Notes: generated by a model from the letters alone, not told the origin. 64,000 bases of DNA from Tetrahymena elliotti 4EA (GCA_000231825.2 AFXF02001797.1:62001-126000), one strand, 5' to 3'; shown: positions 24,047 to 37,782, counted from the first letter of the stretch. Numbers and translations: made by a program.

Positions 24047-26632
24047 TCATATTTCATCATCACCATCTTCTTGTTTTTTTTCTAATTTCTCTTCTTTCTC
24101 AACTTACATTTATATAGGGTGTGATGGCTATTGCTGCTGACTGTTCTCATCTTAAATCTTTTGAAGTTGCTACTTTCTGAATTCTTTAAAAGATATTTAA
24201 GCCTTTTAATTTCTCTATTCTTTTATAATCTCTTCTTCTTCCTCTTGTTTTTGTTGTAACTACTTTAACTTTTTTTTCTCAGCTATAATTTCATCTGATT
24301 AATTCATTGATTTCTATAGAAAATCATATTTTCTATAGCTTTAATCTATCTTTTTTATTAATTAAACTCTAAATTTCTCATTAATAATCATTTATTCTAT
24401 TAAGTTGTTGACATACTCTTAATCTTTAGCTTTTTAAACTTTTGCTAAAAAGTTAATAAAGGTAGTTTTAGCTTGGGGATCTTTGACTTCTGAAATATTT
24501 TATATTAAATATTTCACAATAAGCATCAAAGTCTCATCATCTACTTTATCTACTATATTTAGTAAAAATGTACAAACTTTTTCTTCTAAGTATCTTTAAA
24601 AGAAGAGATCTAGAATTAATTTACTTAGATTTTAAAATCCAATTTTCTAAAAAATCTTTTGCAATGTAAACTAGGTATATTCGTTGCTCTTTTATTAAAA
24701 TAAAATCTCAAATAATTTTTGATTTTCTTGCAACTAGAATCTTTCACAAACCTTTCCAATTAACAAAGTTGAATTCTTAGTTACATATTCTGAGTAATTT
24801 TACAAAAGTTGTTAGAATACATAAACATAATCTATTCTTTAATCTATTGGTAGATCCTGTTATCTCTTAATTTATTAGTTCAATTTGATGATTAATTCTT
24901 CTTCATTATTAATATTTTTCATGCATAATTATAGTTTCAATTCATTTAATAAATTTTCATTAGTTTAGATTTAACTTATTTACTCTCCTTCTAGTTTCTA
25001 CTCTTCCATCTCTTCCTCAATATTATCACTATTATAATTGTTATTACTATTTTAGTCATTACTTTTAAATAAATGCTTTGTTAGTTATTAAAATTAAGAA
25101 GCTTAAAATTTATTAAGACCATTTGTATACTAATAAATAGCTATTCCTATAAAACTTGCTGTTTCAACTAATGCATCCAATGCATTTTTACGAAGATGAG
25201 GGGATTAAGAAGATGTGAGGTTAGCTATTTAATTTAAAATTAATTCAATTTTAGGTAATGTTTTGATGTATTAAGAAATAATTAACACCCTAAAAATTTT
25301 CACAGATGAGTTTTAAGTTGTATCGCTCTTGTTTAACATTCCATCATAAAAGCTAGTCATTATTTCATGATTGAATATCTATAACTCTAATAAATATTTA
25401 ATTAGATCCAACAAAGCATATTAAGTTTAATATTGACTTCCATTATAAGTTTTTATTATTTGGATGATGATACCCTGTATTTATGACTTTAAGATTTTAA
25501 CCATTTGATCCTTTCTATCTTCTGTTTCTAACATTTTTTTGATGTAAATAGTAAGGATATCAACAAGCTATTTTTTTATGAGTGGATTGTCAAATGTAAA
25601 ATACTTTTCAAAATTCCATCTTTACACAAGTTATTACTCATCAAGTTACTCAGGATGATTGACAAATATATCATGTATTTCTCTAAAAATATGAACTTTG
25701 ACTTTTCCTCTAGCATACTTAATTTTATCAACAAATAATGGAATTTCTTTTAACTTTTTGATATTCTCATCTTACATCAATCTTTCTCTTTCATACTTTG
25801 GGAGAACATTGTAAATTTTTTGTTCATCATAGTTTTATTTTATCTACTCTAGCAATATTGCTCTATATTTGGTACTATCTTTATTTTTTTCATATTATTT
25901 CAATGATTCTTACTTTAAAATATCCATCTTTTAGAATTCTTCATCTGCAATACCTTGTTCTTTTAATCTTTTGGCAATTAGAATCCTTTGAGATTCTTTC
26001 AAAAGTGGTATTTTCTCTTTTACAAAATCAGTACCTAAATCTTGAGCTAATTTGAGGATAAGATCTATAGCAGTTTATCTAACTGTACTTGTAGAAAAAT
26101 TAGAAGCAAAATCAATTATGGTATCCATTTATTCTTTTAAAAATTTCAATTTTTACTCATCATTTTTGACAATTAGCAATTAAAAAAATCTTAAAAGTTC
26201 TGTTATTGATTTAGGCTCTTTAAATTAGAAAGTATCTTTAATTCCAGACACAAAGTCTTAATTATAATACTCAAAAAATCCTAATAGTAACTATACAGCT
26301 TTATCTTTGTAATCTTTTTTTACTAGGGCTGACATACTAATAGCACAAACTAAACTAGCAACTTTATCGCCAAGCTTAGTCTAGCTATTTAGCTAAATTT
26401 ATAGCATTTCAAGTCCTTCCACAAATATTTTTGGATTTGAATGCCTTATAAATTCTACATAAAAGGGTTTAACAATCTGAAAAGTCTTATTCTTAACTTC
26501 TTCATCATTGCTCTCACACTACTACTTAAAATGCTACAAGATATATACTTTATCTTGTAATCCACTAACCATCCATACTTTTTAGAAGTCTTCATTAGCC
26601 TCCTTCAAAAGATTTAAGAAATGCTCGTCCAT
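24047..26632 (-). CDS. Helical-repeat (HEAT/ARM-like) protein, 861 aa
   Basis: A single frame of 862 codons from ATG 26630-26632 (MDEHFLNLLKEANEDFQ) to TGA 24047-24049. Almost the whole length is amphipathic helix pairs, for example QLLLGFFEYYNQDFVSGIKD and STVRQTAIDLILKLAQDLGT, in the way of HEAT or armadillo solenoids. A Gln/Asn-rich acidic linker sits around residue 520-570. The last 120 residues are a charged coiled coil (KKKLKQLQQKQEEEEIIKEQ) ending in an acidic tail (KKQEDGDDEI). Such proteins act as scaffolds, for example on microtubules, in transport or in assembly factors; no signature lets me choose. No intron needed. Confidence 0.75.
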
Positions 26633-27607
26633 TAATAAATTTGTATTTTATTTAATTTATGAGAAATAGCTTTGAGAAAACTTATTATTATTATTATTTA
26701 ATTTTTTCTTGAAGTTTTTTTTCGTAATTTGAAATTTCAATTTTTATATAGAAAAGAAGATAACAATAAAATCTGATCAAAATTTTGTATTAAATCATTA
26801 TAAATCAGAGTTGATTACACCTTAAAAATCAATATCAATCATCTAAAATGATCTAAATATTTGACTATCCTATCTATTTTAATTCTTATTTTGTCTTTTT
26901 AAAATTAGCATTGAATAAATAATTTACTCTTAATTTAAAAAAAAGATGAAAGATATTTTACTCATAAATAAAAAAATCATTAAATAAACAAAATAAATAT
27001 AAGTTAAAGCTAGGTAAAAAACAAGATGAAAAATAAAAATAGCTTATAAAAATAAATAAAATCATCCAAAATTTTGAGAAATAGAGATGATAAAAATTCA
27101 TCAAGATATGTAATACTAAGTGTGAGATTTAGTTTGACATATTTTCTATATTGTTCTAACTGTGTAGAAGAGTTATGAGTATACAAATCATAACTATATG
27201 CTTTTCCTATATTCTTTTTTAATAATTATTATTAATACCAGTTACATAAGTAATTCTTCAATATAAATTTTGATTTAGTTTGGCATGATGTTTATTTAAA
27301 ACTAATAAAAAATATTTGCAAAGTTAGAGAAATAGAAATTATGAAAATTCATCATTCTTAGCACAATTTAAAGTGGTCTTTTCTTTTCTGATAAATTAAA
27401 AATAAGTGAAAAAATGATTGATAGATAGATAGCTAATTTGATAATAAAATAGAAAAATAATATAAAGTATGATATAAATTTACAATTTTTAAATATATTT
27501 TTAGGAAAATTAGTTTTTATTAAATTATCTTCATAGCTTTAATTATAGTTTTATGCTTTAAATTTAATTTTAAGTCTTTATACTTATTAGGTTAGTTTCA
27601 GGAATTT
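26633..27607. other. Intergenic, AT-rich
   Basis: About 970 bases between two minus-strand genes. No supportable frame; a short GATA-type run (GATAGATAGATAG) lies near 27420. Presumed to hold the promoter of the helical-repeat gene and the 3' UTR of the kinase gene. Confidence 0.6.
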
Positions 27608-29586
27608 TCAACTGTTTTCTTCAAGATGGTTATATTAAGATAAGCTGGATTAAGGATTTTATTCGTTGCTACTTAAAGCATTTAAATTATTAACAGTGGA
27701 TACTTCTTTTACTGGAATATTATAGTCATATTCTTTGAATAATACTAAATAAATTCGTTTTTAAATTATTTTTAAAATACTAAATGAAAATAATCTTACA
27801 TTAATACTCATTTTTACTCAATAATTCTTTGTTTTTTCTATCTTCTTCACATGTTTCTGTTTCTATTCTAGGTTTTCTACTATAATTCATACCCTTTACA
27901 CATATTAAATATATTAATTTATTACTTTTATTTTCAAATCTAAGTACCTCTTTAGGTATAAAAAACACATCTTTTGATGTTTTATTCCTTAAAGCTTCCC
28001 AATCAAACCCTTCGAACCAAGGGTGGCTAAAGATTTCTTGGATACCATTACAACCAATACGTTTAAAAGGTTTAATCTTAATTAACTTATATTAAAATAT
28101 ATAATATATCCTTTAAATTATTTTTGTTTGAAAAAAACAAATAGAGAGTAATTGAGTAGCAAAGTTGCATTTTTTATTATGGAATAAATTGAAAGCTTAC
28201 TTTATTTATCAAATCTATACAGTTTTCAGATACTTCACCATGATTTTACGAAGGATCAAGCTATACTTCTCTCTCAAAAATTTTATCTCTCATTTCCTTT
28301 CGTGATCTCACATTATATGGTCTCTTTTACAAGAATTCAATTTGAATTTATGACTTTATGAATTTATAATTTACATATCCTTTAATTATTTCAAATAAGA
28401 CTACACCAAGGCTGAAAAAATCAGATTCCTTGCCATGATTTAGCCTCATTAATGTTTCAGGTGCTATAAGAAGTTTAATAATATATTTAATTTATTTTAT
28501 TAAATTATGGAAAAAATAAATAAACCTAAATATCCTGGGGTTCCACTTGTTTCATTAGAATTATCAGTTTTAGTATATCTTGAAATCCCAAAATCCGTCA
28601 ATCTTAAATAACCTGATAGCCAGATGTTATAATAAATTTTATTAATTTATTTTGTGTGGTAGTTTAAATATGTAGATCAATACTAAAAAGTTAAAATTTC
28701 ATCAATAATAACCAATAACTAAATAAAAATTTTTTAAGCCCTTTCGTGCGTTAAATATTAATAATTGCAATTTATAATTAATGTAAAATTGATTGGTTAA
28801 ATTCTTTACCTTAAGAATCAAAAACTAAATTTTCAGGCTTTATATCTCTGTGAATAATATTTTTGGAGTGTACATACTCTAGTGCAACTAAGGTGCATGC
28901 AATTATAAACTCTTTTTCAAATAATACATCAAAAGAGGATTAAAAAGTATCTTCAAAAAAAACATTAATTAAAACTAGTAAAATTTATTCTAAAATCAAA
29001 TCTAAGATTTTCATAGTTATTACTTGCGTTTTATTCTGAAAATATCTTTGTTTATTTAACATGGTATCTAAGATCCCCACCAGGTAAAAAGTCCATAATC
29101 AAATACAAGTTATATTTATCTTAAAATGCGCTGTACATATTAATAATAAACCTAATTTATTTACAAAATTTGTTCTATATCTATCATTAAATTTAATTTC
29201 TTTGATAAGCATTATTTTGTTAATTATTCTATTAAAAATGGATTACAGATGATCTAAATTTTCAAGTATTTATCTCTCATTTAAAATAGCTTCTACACTA
29301 TTTTTAGACATAATTCTATATTTAACCATTTATTTTAATGCTCGAAAAGAAGTTTATCCATCTTTCTATACTTTCCATACCTTAAAAATATAATTTATGC
29401 TTGATATTTGGCATCTTAAACCATAACTTTACTTTACTGAATCCTCCTGTACCAACTAATTCAAAGAATTTATAACCTATGTTTCCTTAATTTTAAAAAA
29501 TTTGTTTTATTTAAAATTTGCTTTTCCTTAAAATATGGAGTACTTTTTCCTGAGTCATCGCAGGCAAGTGAGCATTTTGCTCCCAT
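27608..29586 (-). CDS. AGC-type Ser/Thr protein kinase with acylatable N-terminus
   Basis: Starts [14 protein letters not shown], with Gly2 and nearby Cys suited to myristoylation plus palmitoylation. About nine introns, most of them 50-130 bases, are needed. Kinase landmarks in order: [10 protein letters not shown] (Gly loop), [15 protein letters not shown] (catalytic Lys), a Glu-bearing helix ([18 protein letters not shown]), [33 protein letters not shown] (catalytic loop), [13 protein letters not shown] (DFG), SGTPGYLAPE (activation-loop end), and [20 protein letters not shown]. The HFLGGDLRYH-type hinge and the HPWF...W..L tail point to the AGC group, near the STK32/YANK subfamily. The C-terminal tail after residue 400 is polar and ends YNHLEENS. 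Substrate unknown; membrane-tethered signalling is inferred. Confidence 0.88.
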
Positions 29587-30980
29587 TTTAAATATTTGTA
29601 ATTATACAATTTTTTATCTTTAGATTATTCTGCTTACTTAACCTAATGACAAATAAATATATTTTTAATGGTCAATTAATTATGAGTTTTGAATATAATA
29701 AATAGAATTTTAGTTTTTAGATTTGTGAATGTTTGCAATATAAATAAATATCAACAAATTTTCTTTTTTTTTGTAAATCCAATTTATTTTTTCAAAAGGC
29801 TTTTTTATTTGAATGATATAAAATGAATGTTTATTTATAAATGATTATATTAATCTTCATCTTAATTTGCACTTTCTTTTTATGGATGCCTTTTTTGCAT
29901 TTAATGTCTATCTAAAATCCAAAATTAATTACAATTATTGGTAGGCGTTTGTGTAAATTATCTCATTATTTAGTAATAATTAATACTTCTTCACTAATAA
30001 TATATAACTTTTCATTCATATTCTTTTTTAAAAATTTACACTTTAAACTTAAAAATAAATGACTTATCTCATATCTAACCAATTTTTATAAATTCAAATA
30101 CTTTAATTTCAAATTATCTCTAAAATAAAATTGTCAAAGAAGAGAAGAATAATTTTTTATTATTGTGGTATTTTAAGCAAAATTAACAAAATCTATTTTA
30201 CTTTTTCATTTTTGTTAAATATAATACTTAGGATTGAAAACTGAAAAAAATTTAAGAACCTGCTCTCCTCTTTCCCAGACTTGTATATAAGATTTTTTAG
30301 GAGAAAAGCATAAATATAACCACTCATAACTTAATGAATAAAGAATTCAATTAAATAAACATAATAGTTTATGAAAGAATTTAGCTAATTTTTAAGCAGA
30401 AACTCTCTTAATTAATAAATTATATTTTTAAATATAAAAACACACATTTTCACTTGAAATTACAATTAATATGGTCCATAACAAATTTTGGTTTCTCTAA
30501 GGTTTAAAAATAATTTAATTTTAATCTTCAATTAAAAAAAATTTATTATTCCTCATAAAATATCTTTTTTTGCATTTATAACAAGGATTTTTATTAAAAC
30601 TTATAAAACCTGAAAGTCATTCATAACATGTATTAATATTGTCATTATATAGTTTATTTTAATAAATAACATTCATAGCAGTAATCTATGTATTCCTATT
30701 CTTCTACTAAGTTACAGTTATGGCAAAGAGATTAAATTTTTTTTACAATAAAGTTCTAAATTTAATTTTTATTAAAAAGTTTTTTAAAAATACAGAGATT
30801 TTCTTCAAATAAAATAAATTTTTTCTTTAATTTTTAATTAAATTTTATTTTAATTTTATTAGTAGTAAAAATGATAAATAAATTTTAATTGCTATCGTGA
30901 AACTACAATAAAAAAAACACAAGGGCTACAATGGTAAATAAAAGAAAGTAAAATATTTTTTTTATTTATTATTTTCTTGT
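29587..30980. other. Intergenic, AT-rich
   Basis: About 1.4 kb with no supportable gene on either strand. Promoter of the kinase gene should lie at its left end. A pyrimidine-rich patch at 30255-30290 (CTGCTCTCCTCTTTCCCAG) stands out but matches no RNA that I know. Confidence 0.55.
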
Positions 30981-32602
30981 TCAAATTTAGTTGACCATTT
31001 CAAATCTTTTGGCTTCTTTTTTATATGAAGATTTATCTTTAAAGAAGGGTACCCAGAAGATAAACAGGAATCCTAAACATACTAAGAGTTAAAATAAAAA
31101 TAGTATGACAGATTCTTAAATAGTAGAAATATATTCTTCCATAACATTTTTAACTTATCTGATGATATCATGACAGAATTCAATCTAAAAATGATCAAAA
31201 ATGATATTTTCTTCAAATATTTCCTCATAAACTATAATATTTTAAGAATTAACTTTAGTTGGAGATTAATATCTTAGATTTAGTTTTTCTTCGTGACTAT
31301 TTTTAGTGTATTTTTCACATAATGAAAATGACATTTCATTATCAGAAATTATTTCATCAGTGCATTTTATGTTAAATAAATACTTTTAATGAATTTCTTT
31401 TAACTAAGGAAATTTGATCTTTAATTGACTGGAATTCTGTAGATATTTCAATGCTTCAGTAAAACTAGATTTATTTACTGTACTATTTGTTATTTACACT
31501 TCAGTAACATTAAATATGTTTATTAAGTCATTTGTCTATAAAGTACGCAAAGAAAAATAATATTTTTTTGTATATTTTAGCAAATCAAAAGAATTTTTTC
31601 CAGTTTTATCATAAAAGTCATTAACAGTATTGTAAAATAATACAATAAATATTATGATTGCAATATTAACAGCAACATGTAAACCTAGATGTATGTAAAA
31701 TGTTTCCTTACTCATACGAGCTTCTTTTCTTCTTGATTTTTTGTTTCTCTCTTTGTAAACATCATAAGTAATAGGAACAAAAGCACATTGGAAAATTAGC
31801 AAGAATAAAACTGAAAAAACAAGTACAACTACTACCCATTATTGATAAGATTTACTTTCTATTTCGCTAGTAAAAATATCAAATGCTTTTTCATCTGCTA
31901 AATTTAAAGATGATGCTGTTTAATTCGAAATTTAAAATAATTTTGGAGCAACTTTGTATTCTTATTTTTCTTTTGTAGAGTTAAAATCATAATTAAAAGT
32001 ATTAAATAAATCATTAATTTTATCAGTATCTAAATCATGAATAACAGATCTGAATCTATCACATTTTAAAAATTAATCTCCATCTTATTAATTCAAGCTA
32101 TTTTTAATCTTAAAAAATTGTCAAAAAAATAATAATTTTATTTTCAAAAATCAAAAAATAATTTTTTTGGATGAAGCAAGCTAATTTTAATAGAAAAAAT
32201 TCTTCATTTTTATTAAAAAAGCTTTTAAATAATTTATAAAAATGATAAATTTTAGTAGAATAATAAATAGTCTTTACATTTTCAACATAATATTCTGTGA
32301 TATTTGGTCTAGAAAAACTTGAATTTTTAAGCTATTCATCTATTCTCTCAAAGTTATTTTAGCTTTTGATGAAATAATTGAAAAGAAATATGGATTTATG
32401 TAAAATAGATTTACTCATTGAATATAGAATATCCATGTAAAAAATAATTTAAATCATTAGCTTCCCTAACAAATAGATTAAACTTGATATAATCTTCAAA
32501 TGGCTCCATAATATTAAACTTTTGCTAGTTTAGTAGAAAACTTCCTATAATCAAGCATGCAATTACTAAAAGCGAAACCACAAAAGAACAAAAAGTGCCC
32601 AT
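30981..32602 (-). CDS. Multipass membrane protein, family not recognised
   Basis: Starts MGTFCSFVVSLLVIACLIIG (signal anchor) at 32600-32602 and ends EAKRFEMVNQI at TGA 30981-30983. Further hydrophobic segments: WVVVVLVFSVLFLLIFQCAF in the middle, LGLHVAVNIAIIIFIVLFYN soon after, and VILFLFQLLVCLGFLFIFWV near the C-terminus, followed by a short basic tail. Between helices lie polar, Asn-rich loops with several N-glycosylation-like sites (NSTVNKSS). A basic stretch (KERNKKSRRKEARMSK) separates helices two and three and is probably cytosolic. At least two introns near 32100-32450. The two-fold layout (helix, long loop, helix, basic loop, helix, long loop, helix) suggests an internal duplication, but sequence does not prove it. 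Confidence 0.65.
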
Positions 32603-32908
32603 ATCTTAGATATTTTTTAACTATTCTTTTTAATTATAATACTTACAGAATTATATTAAATTTATTGCAATAATAATCTGCTAATTAAATAAATAGATCA
32701 ATTTAAATGACTTTCTTTTAAATGTTCAAATCTTTTTTTACTTTTAAACAAAAAATCACAATAAAAAAAGAAGTAGTTAGGAGCAAATAATATTTTTGAA
32801 GTAAAAAATGAATTTATAATTATCTTTAAAATAAATATCAATTAAAAACAAACAATTGAATAATAATTAATAATCTACAACTTATATTTTTCTTTTAATT
32901 TCTTATTT
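32603..32908. other. Intergenic, AT-rich
   Basis: About 300 bases between the multipass protein gene start and the lipase gene end; no gene. Confidence 0.6.
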
Positions 32909-35043
32909 TCAAAGGTCTTTTCTAGAAGGGTGTTAAAATGATTAGATTCTTGGAACACTTTTTTAATGCTTTTTAGATGAAGATTCATTTTCTTCATCTT
33001 CAATTTCTTTTAATATTACTTCAGAGATTTGTTCTAGACCTTTTTATTGATAGTATAATTTTTTTATATTTTAATAGTTCTCTTCGATCACTCTTTCAAA
33101 ATTTGTCAAAATCTCTATGTGAGGAATTTTTGCATAGGTCATTCTTGCTCCAGCTGCAGTGTAAGGTTCAATAAATTCTTAAGAAGTTGGGTTTTTAAGA
33201 AGATTTAAGTAATCTTTTAATTTAGGAATTGGCCATACTGTGATATCACCTTCATAATTTTAATCCATCACTCTTGCAGCTGTAACTAAGCTCAGTGGTA
33301 GGATTCTTATTTAATTAATAGAAAATATTCAAAAAATTCAATTTAAAGTCCAAAATTAAATTTAAAAGACATTTTTTTTAAATTATTAAAGTGACAATCA
33401 AATATTAATTGAAAAAAAAATTTAAATTAAAAGTTTTATTTACCCAAGACTGCTTAACTACTTAATTCTTAGTCTAACTTCTTAAGCTACTAGCCTCTTA
33501 ATTAATTCTAAAAACTTAAAAATTTTTACAAATATTTTATTTTTGTATCTAAGTTTTTCTGTATGATTAAGAAGAGGCACAACGTGAGGATTAACTTGAC
33601 TAACAATTGTAGTACTTACATTAAATTACTCAGATAACTAATTATGAGGGATATCAAAAGCTATTGATCCATCTATAAACTTTGAGTCTTCTATGTATTT
33701 TATAAGTTGACCATTTCTATTTTTAAAGTATAGATCTGAGGGAGGAAAGACAAAAGGTAGACTGCAAGAACAGCAAACAGCTGACCAAATAACTACGTTT
33801 GGCGCTGTCAAATAATTTAAAACTCTATCTTAAGTATGTCTTCCTGCTCCCGTTACAGTAATATTTAAAATAAATCCTGTTTCATCAAAAGCTTCCTAAA
33901 ATGTTTTATCTCCTATTAATATTTCAAAAAATAATGAAAAAAAATATGAATATAATGAGATAAAATCTACCTAAATTATCTCTCAAAAACTTTTTATAAA
34001 TGCTCATATCCATAAAGTAGCCTTCTTTTAAGAATCTAAGTATTTTTCTAAATGCACTATTCCTTGGATCTCTTTGTAAAAAAGCACTATAATTTATTTT
34101 TCTTTAATCTTTATCAAAGTAGCAGCCTAAATCTTCATACTTAGTAGTTGCAATAAAAGCAGCTGTTATACTTCCAGCTGAAGAACCTGCTAAAATACGA
34201 GGAAGTAAATTTTATTCATACAAAGACCTAGCAACCCCAGCATGATATCTATGAGTTAATTAAAAAATATTAATGCTTTGCTAAATAAAAGAATTTAAAA
34301 ATTAATATTTGTAAACAACTATATTGCAAAATACAACATTTTTCCAAATTAAACAAAAAATTGAAATTTTAATCTAAACTGTTTTATTTGGATTTGAATT
34401 CACTTAAACTAGATGTTACTTTACTAATATCTAATATAAATTAAAAAAAACTAAGTAATTACAATCCTAAAAATGCTCCACCTGAGAAAACCATTGCAGT
34501 TCTACCAAGAGCATGTCTTACTTCAGCAAAGAATTCTAACTTTTAAGAAAGATCCAGGTGTTGAGATTAAGCAATATACTTGATACTTAAATCTAATTCA
34601 GTTATAAAATCATGTATAACTTATTTTGTTCCAAAATAACATTGCTAGTATAAAGATGGATTCAGAATATTAGCTATATTCTTGAATGGGTGAGATCTTA
34701 TCAAATCTACTAAATCTAATACATTTTACTGAGGGTTTGCTCCCATTCGTTTACTCTTCAATTTATTTTTTAAATTGATTATGTACTTATAATCATACTC
34801 TTTAGAAACGGCCTTTTCTTTCCATTACTTAATTTTTTTTAAATTATCTAACTGCTGAGCATAAACCTTCCACTCATCGTAGCTTTAAACATTCTTAATT
34901 TTCTTTTTTAACTTATTTTACTGCTTCTTATCAGTATAAATTTACTTTGTTTACTAGACATGATAAAATAGAATTTCTTTCAACATAAAAAGATCCTCTT
35001 CTATTTCATCTCTGATCACCCTATATAAATACCCTAGTACCAT
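32909..35043 (-). CDS. Patatin-like triacylglycerol lipase (Tgl3/4/5, SDP1 type)
   Basis: Starts MVLGYLYRVIRDEIEEDLFM at 35041-35043, ends SFQHPSRKDL at TGA 32909-32911. The N-terminal 200 residues contain the helical region usual in this family (SYDEWKVYAQQLD ... HPFKNIANILNPSLYQQCY). The patatin core follows: oxyanion-hole turn SGGAFLGLYHAGV, split by an intron at 34249-34462, nucleophile Ser in ILAGSSAGSITAAF (GxSxG), and the Asp of the dyad in KFIDGSIAFDIPHNQL. NVSTTIVSQVNPHVVPLL also matches the family. At least three introns. These enzymes hydrolyse stored triacylglycerol on lipid droplets; some also act as acyltransferases or phospholipases. Acidic, Ser-rich tail. Confidence 0.9.
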
Positions 35044-35852
35044 AACTAAAATTTGTAATTTTATTCACAAACGCTATTTTTCTAAATATTTATAAAACTG
35101 AGTTTTTTAAGGTTTTAATTTTTGTAAATTTTTGATAATGTAGTATTAACAAATAACTAAGATTAAAAATTAATTATTTTGATATACAAATCTTATATAA
35201 CAAACGTCATATTCGTAATCTACCTCAATTATTATAAAACAATTTAAACAAAACATGAGATTAATAAATCTTATCATTTATTTATTCTCAAAATAACTCT
35301 AAGATATATCACCCTAAAAATCAAAATAAAAGAATAAATCTCCTCCTTGCAAATACATTTCATTTAATTATCTGATTTTTTATTAGAAAATCAGCCAACT
35401 ATAAATGTTGAAACAGAGTAATTGTAATTTCAATTATTAATTTTCATTAACAATTAAATAAAAAAATTATCAAATCAATTAATTCAGCAAAAGTAATTCA
35501 AAATTAGAAAGCATTCACAAATCAAAACTACCTCCTCATTTTGGATCACAAAGTTTATTTGGCTAATTTGACTAAAGAAATAAATAACATACTAATGGAT
35601 TAAAGCCCTAGTTTTTAAATTTAACAAATAGATTTTATTTAAATGTTGATATTGCTTCTTCTCAAAGTATTATTTCAAAAAGGTAAAATAATTTTTTAAA
35701 GATATAAACTGCTTAGAGAGTAAAAGACGATTTATGATATTTGTTAATATAAAAAATACTTTTACATATCAAAAATAAAACAATTTACATAAACTCTGAA
35801 ATGATGATATGAAGAAAAAAATATAGAAAATAATTAATATAATATAAACTGA
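35044..35852. other. Intergenic, AT-rich
   Basis: About 800 bases between two minus-strand genes. No supportable frame. Should contain the lipase promoter and the 3' UTR of the SPRY gene. Confidence 0.6.
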
Positions 35853-37379
35853 TCATTTTAATAGCCCTGTAGCAATTTCTTTTTAGTTGAAACGAAAAGG
35901 GTATCCACCTACATTAATATCTATGGTACAAGGAAAATTGGTGGAGACAAAAGGATAGATTACCTCAAACTCTTCTTTTTATTTATCTAATTTTAGCTAT
36001 TTTGTTAAAATAAAATTATTTTGTTGCCCAACTATTAATAATAAAATCAAATTAAATTACCTTCAAAACTCTTTCTCTTCTCATTTTTTCTTCTTCAACT
36101 TTTGAATAAAAAATATAAATTTACTTTTCTGTTAGCTGCTTTAAATATAATATTTTTTTACTTTATTCTTGGTCTTCTTCTTTGGGTCTTTAAGAGTCTT
36201 GTTCTTCATCTTTTTATTTTGAATTCTTTTTATTTAATTCTTACAATTTTCTTATTTCTTCCAAGGGTGGAGGGTTCAAAAATTCTCCATTTCTTGTTAT
36301 CCAAATTCTTTAGTCTTTTTTAGTGTAACCAATTCCTTTATAAATTAAGATAAAATATTACTTCTAAGGATAGAAAATGAAGATTAAATTACCCATAGCA
36401 TCACCATATGTAATTTATTCAATACCAAGATCTACTTCTTATTATCCAACCATCACTAATCCATTAGATGAATAGAGTACAGACTTTTATTCAGAAAGCA
36501 TTAATTCGTAATTGCCAGGGTCTTTTTGAAATTTTTCTAACTAAGACTTTGCTATAAATCCTATTGATAACTACTAATCATAATTATTTGAATTTATTTT
36601 TTCAAGTTCAACTTCAAAGTAGCAGCAATCCATTTTTTGATTGCAAGGATAGTTACATATTATCAATCTTTATCCATCTGGCTACTTAAATATGGCTTAA
36701 AGATACTCTCCTAATACAACAGAATTTGCTTATTCTTTTTAAATAAATAAAAATATTTAAAAATTGTTAGAAATATTATTTATTATTTTACCAACTTGAT
36801 GCTTTACTTCCACATCTTGTTAGTAATATGGAGCAGAGAATTCATCACTTTTACTATTAAATGTGAGTAAATTTAATAATAACTTTTGATTTGAATTCAA
36901 ATTTTATTTCTTTATTCCTAGCTCTGCTTTCATAGTTCCTTCTGTTTTAATTACATGCTCTTCATACATGTTATACAAATAAACAATTCCTACTATTACA
37001 AGAATTACAATCACAATAGCAAAAAAAACTCCCCATCCACCACCTCCTGTTATTTAAATTACATTTTTAACGCTAATTTAATTTTAAAACATATTCAATT
37101 ACCTTATTCTTCAACTGGCTATGTGGGTTAATTGGGTTAATTTGGTTAATCTGGCTTAGTTGGAGTGTTTGGCAAATCAGGCTTATTTGGTTGAGGATCT
37201 GTTGGAGTAGGAGGGTCTTATGGAGTACCTTCTGTTTATTTGTAAGCCAAAAAACCTTAATTTGGCTAGTAATGCTTATGTCTAGTAAAACTATATATTA
37301 ATGGCTTTCCTAAATCATCTAATCCACAACAAATAGCTAAAATACTAGCTAAAAATAAAAGTTTAAAATTTTATTTCAT
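35853..37379 (-). CDS. Single-pass membrane protein with Pro-rich ectodomain and SPRY domain
   Basis: Starts MKQNFKLLFLASILAICC, a signal peptide. A Pro/Gln/Asn/Thr-rich extracellular stretch follows (DPPTPTDPQPNKPDLPNTP and on), then a Gly turn and one membrane helix (WGVFFAIVIVILVIVGIVYL). The cytosolic part reads as a SPRY domain: CCYFEVELEKI, LSIGFIAKSQL, DPGNYELML, ITYGDAMGIGYT, RIWITRNGEFL, then IYPFVSTNFPCTIDINVGGY and PFRFN. Between the ITRNG strand and the YPF strand lies a charged, Lys/Glu/Gln-rich insertion of about 75 residues. Introns split MG|IGYT and the insertion (RVLK|LKLD), phases fit. SPRY domains bind protein ligands; here the layout suggests a cell-surface or vesicle receptor. 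Ligand unknown. Confidence 0.72.
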
Positions 37380-37782
37380 TTTTGAATTGATTTTTGATTT
37401 CAAAGTAAAAAAAAAAAATTAACAAGTTCAGCTATTTGTTACAAAATTTAATAAATAAATCTATAATTAAGAGATTAATAAACTTAATAGATTTGATGAA
37501 TCTTGCAAAATTTGTTTTAATCCATTAATCCTTTTTATTTATTTTCTAAAACGATGATTGCCATTAACTATTTTTTTCAAAAAATAAAAAATATTTTTTT
37601 TTTCATAACTTCAAAAGTTTTTTAATAGATAAAGCAAATAAAGATAATTTTTATTAGTTTTGAATTCTATTTAGGTAATTAATATTTTTTAGAATCTTCT
37701 TGATTTAATTGTAAGATTTGTTTCTTGTGGTTTAATAAAAAAAATTAATTTTTTTATTTAGTCAGAAATTATCTTTCAAAAC
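37380..37782. promoter_or_regulatory. Divergent promoter region
   Basis: About 400 bases between the start of the SPRY gene (leftwards) and the start of the gene at 37783 (rightwards). It must hold both promoters. It is AT-rich with several A and T runs; no specific motif can be named. Confidence 0.5.
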
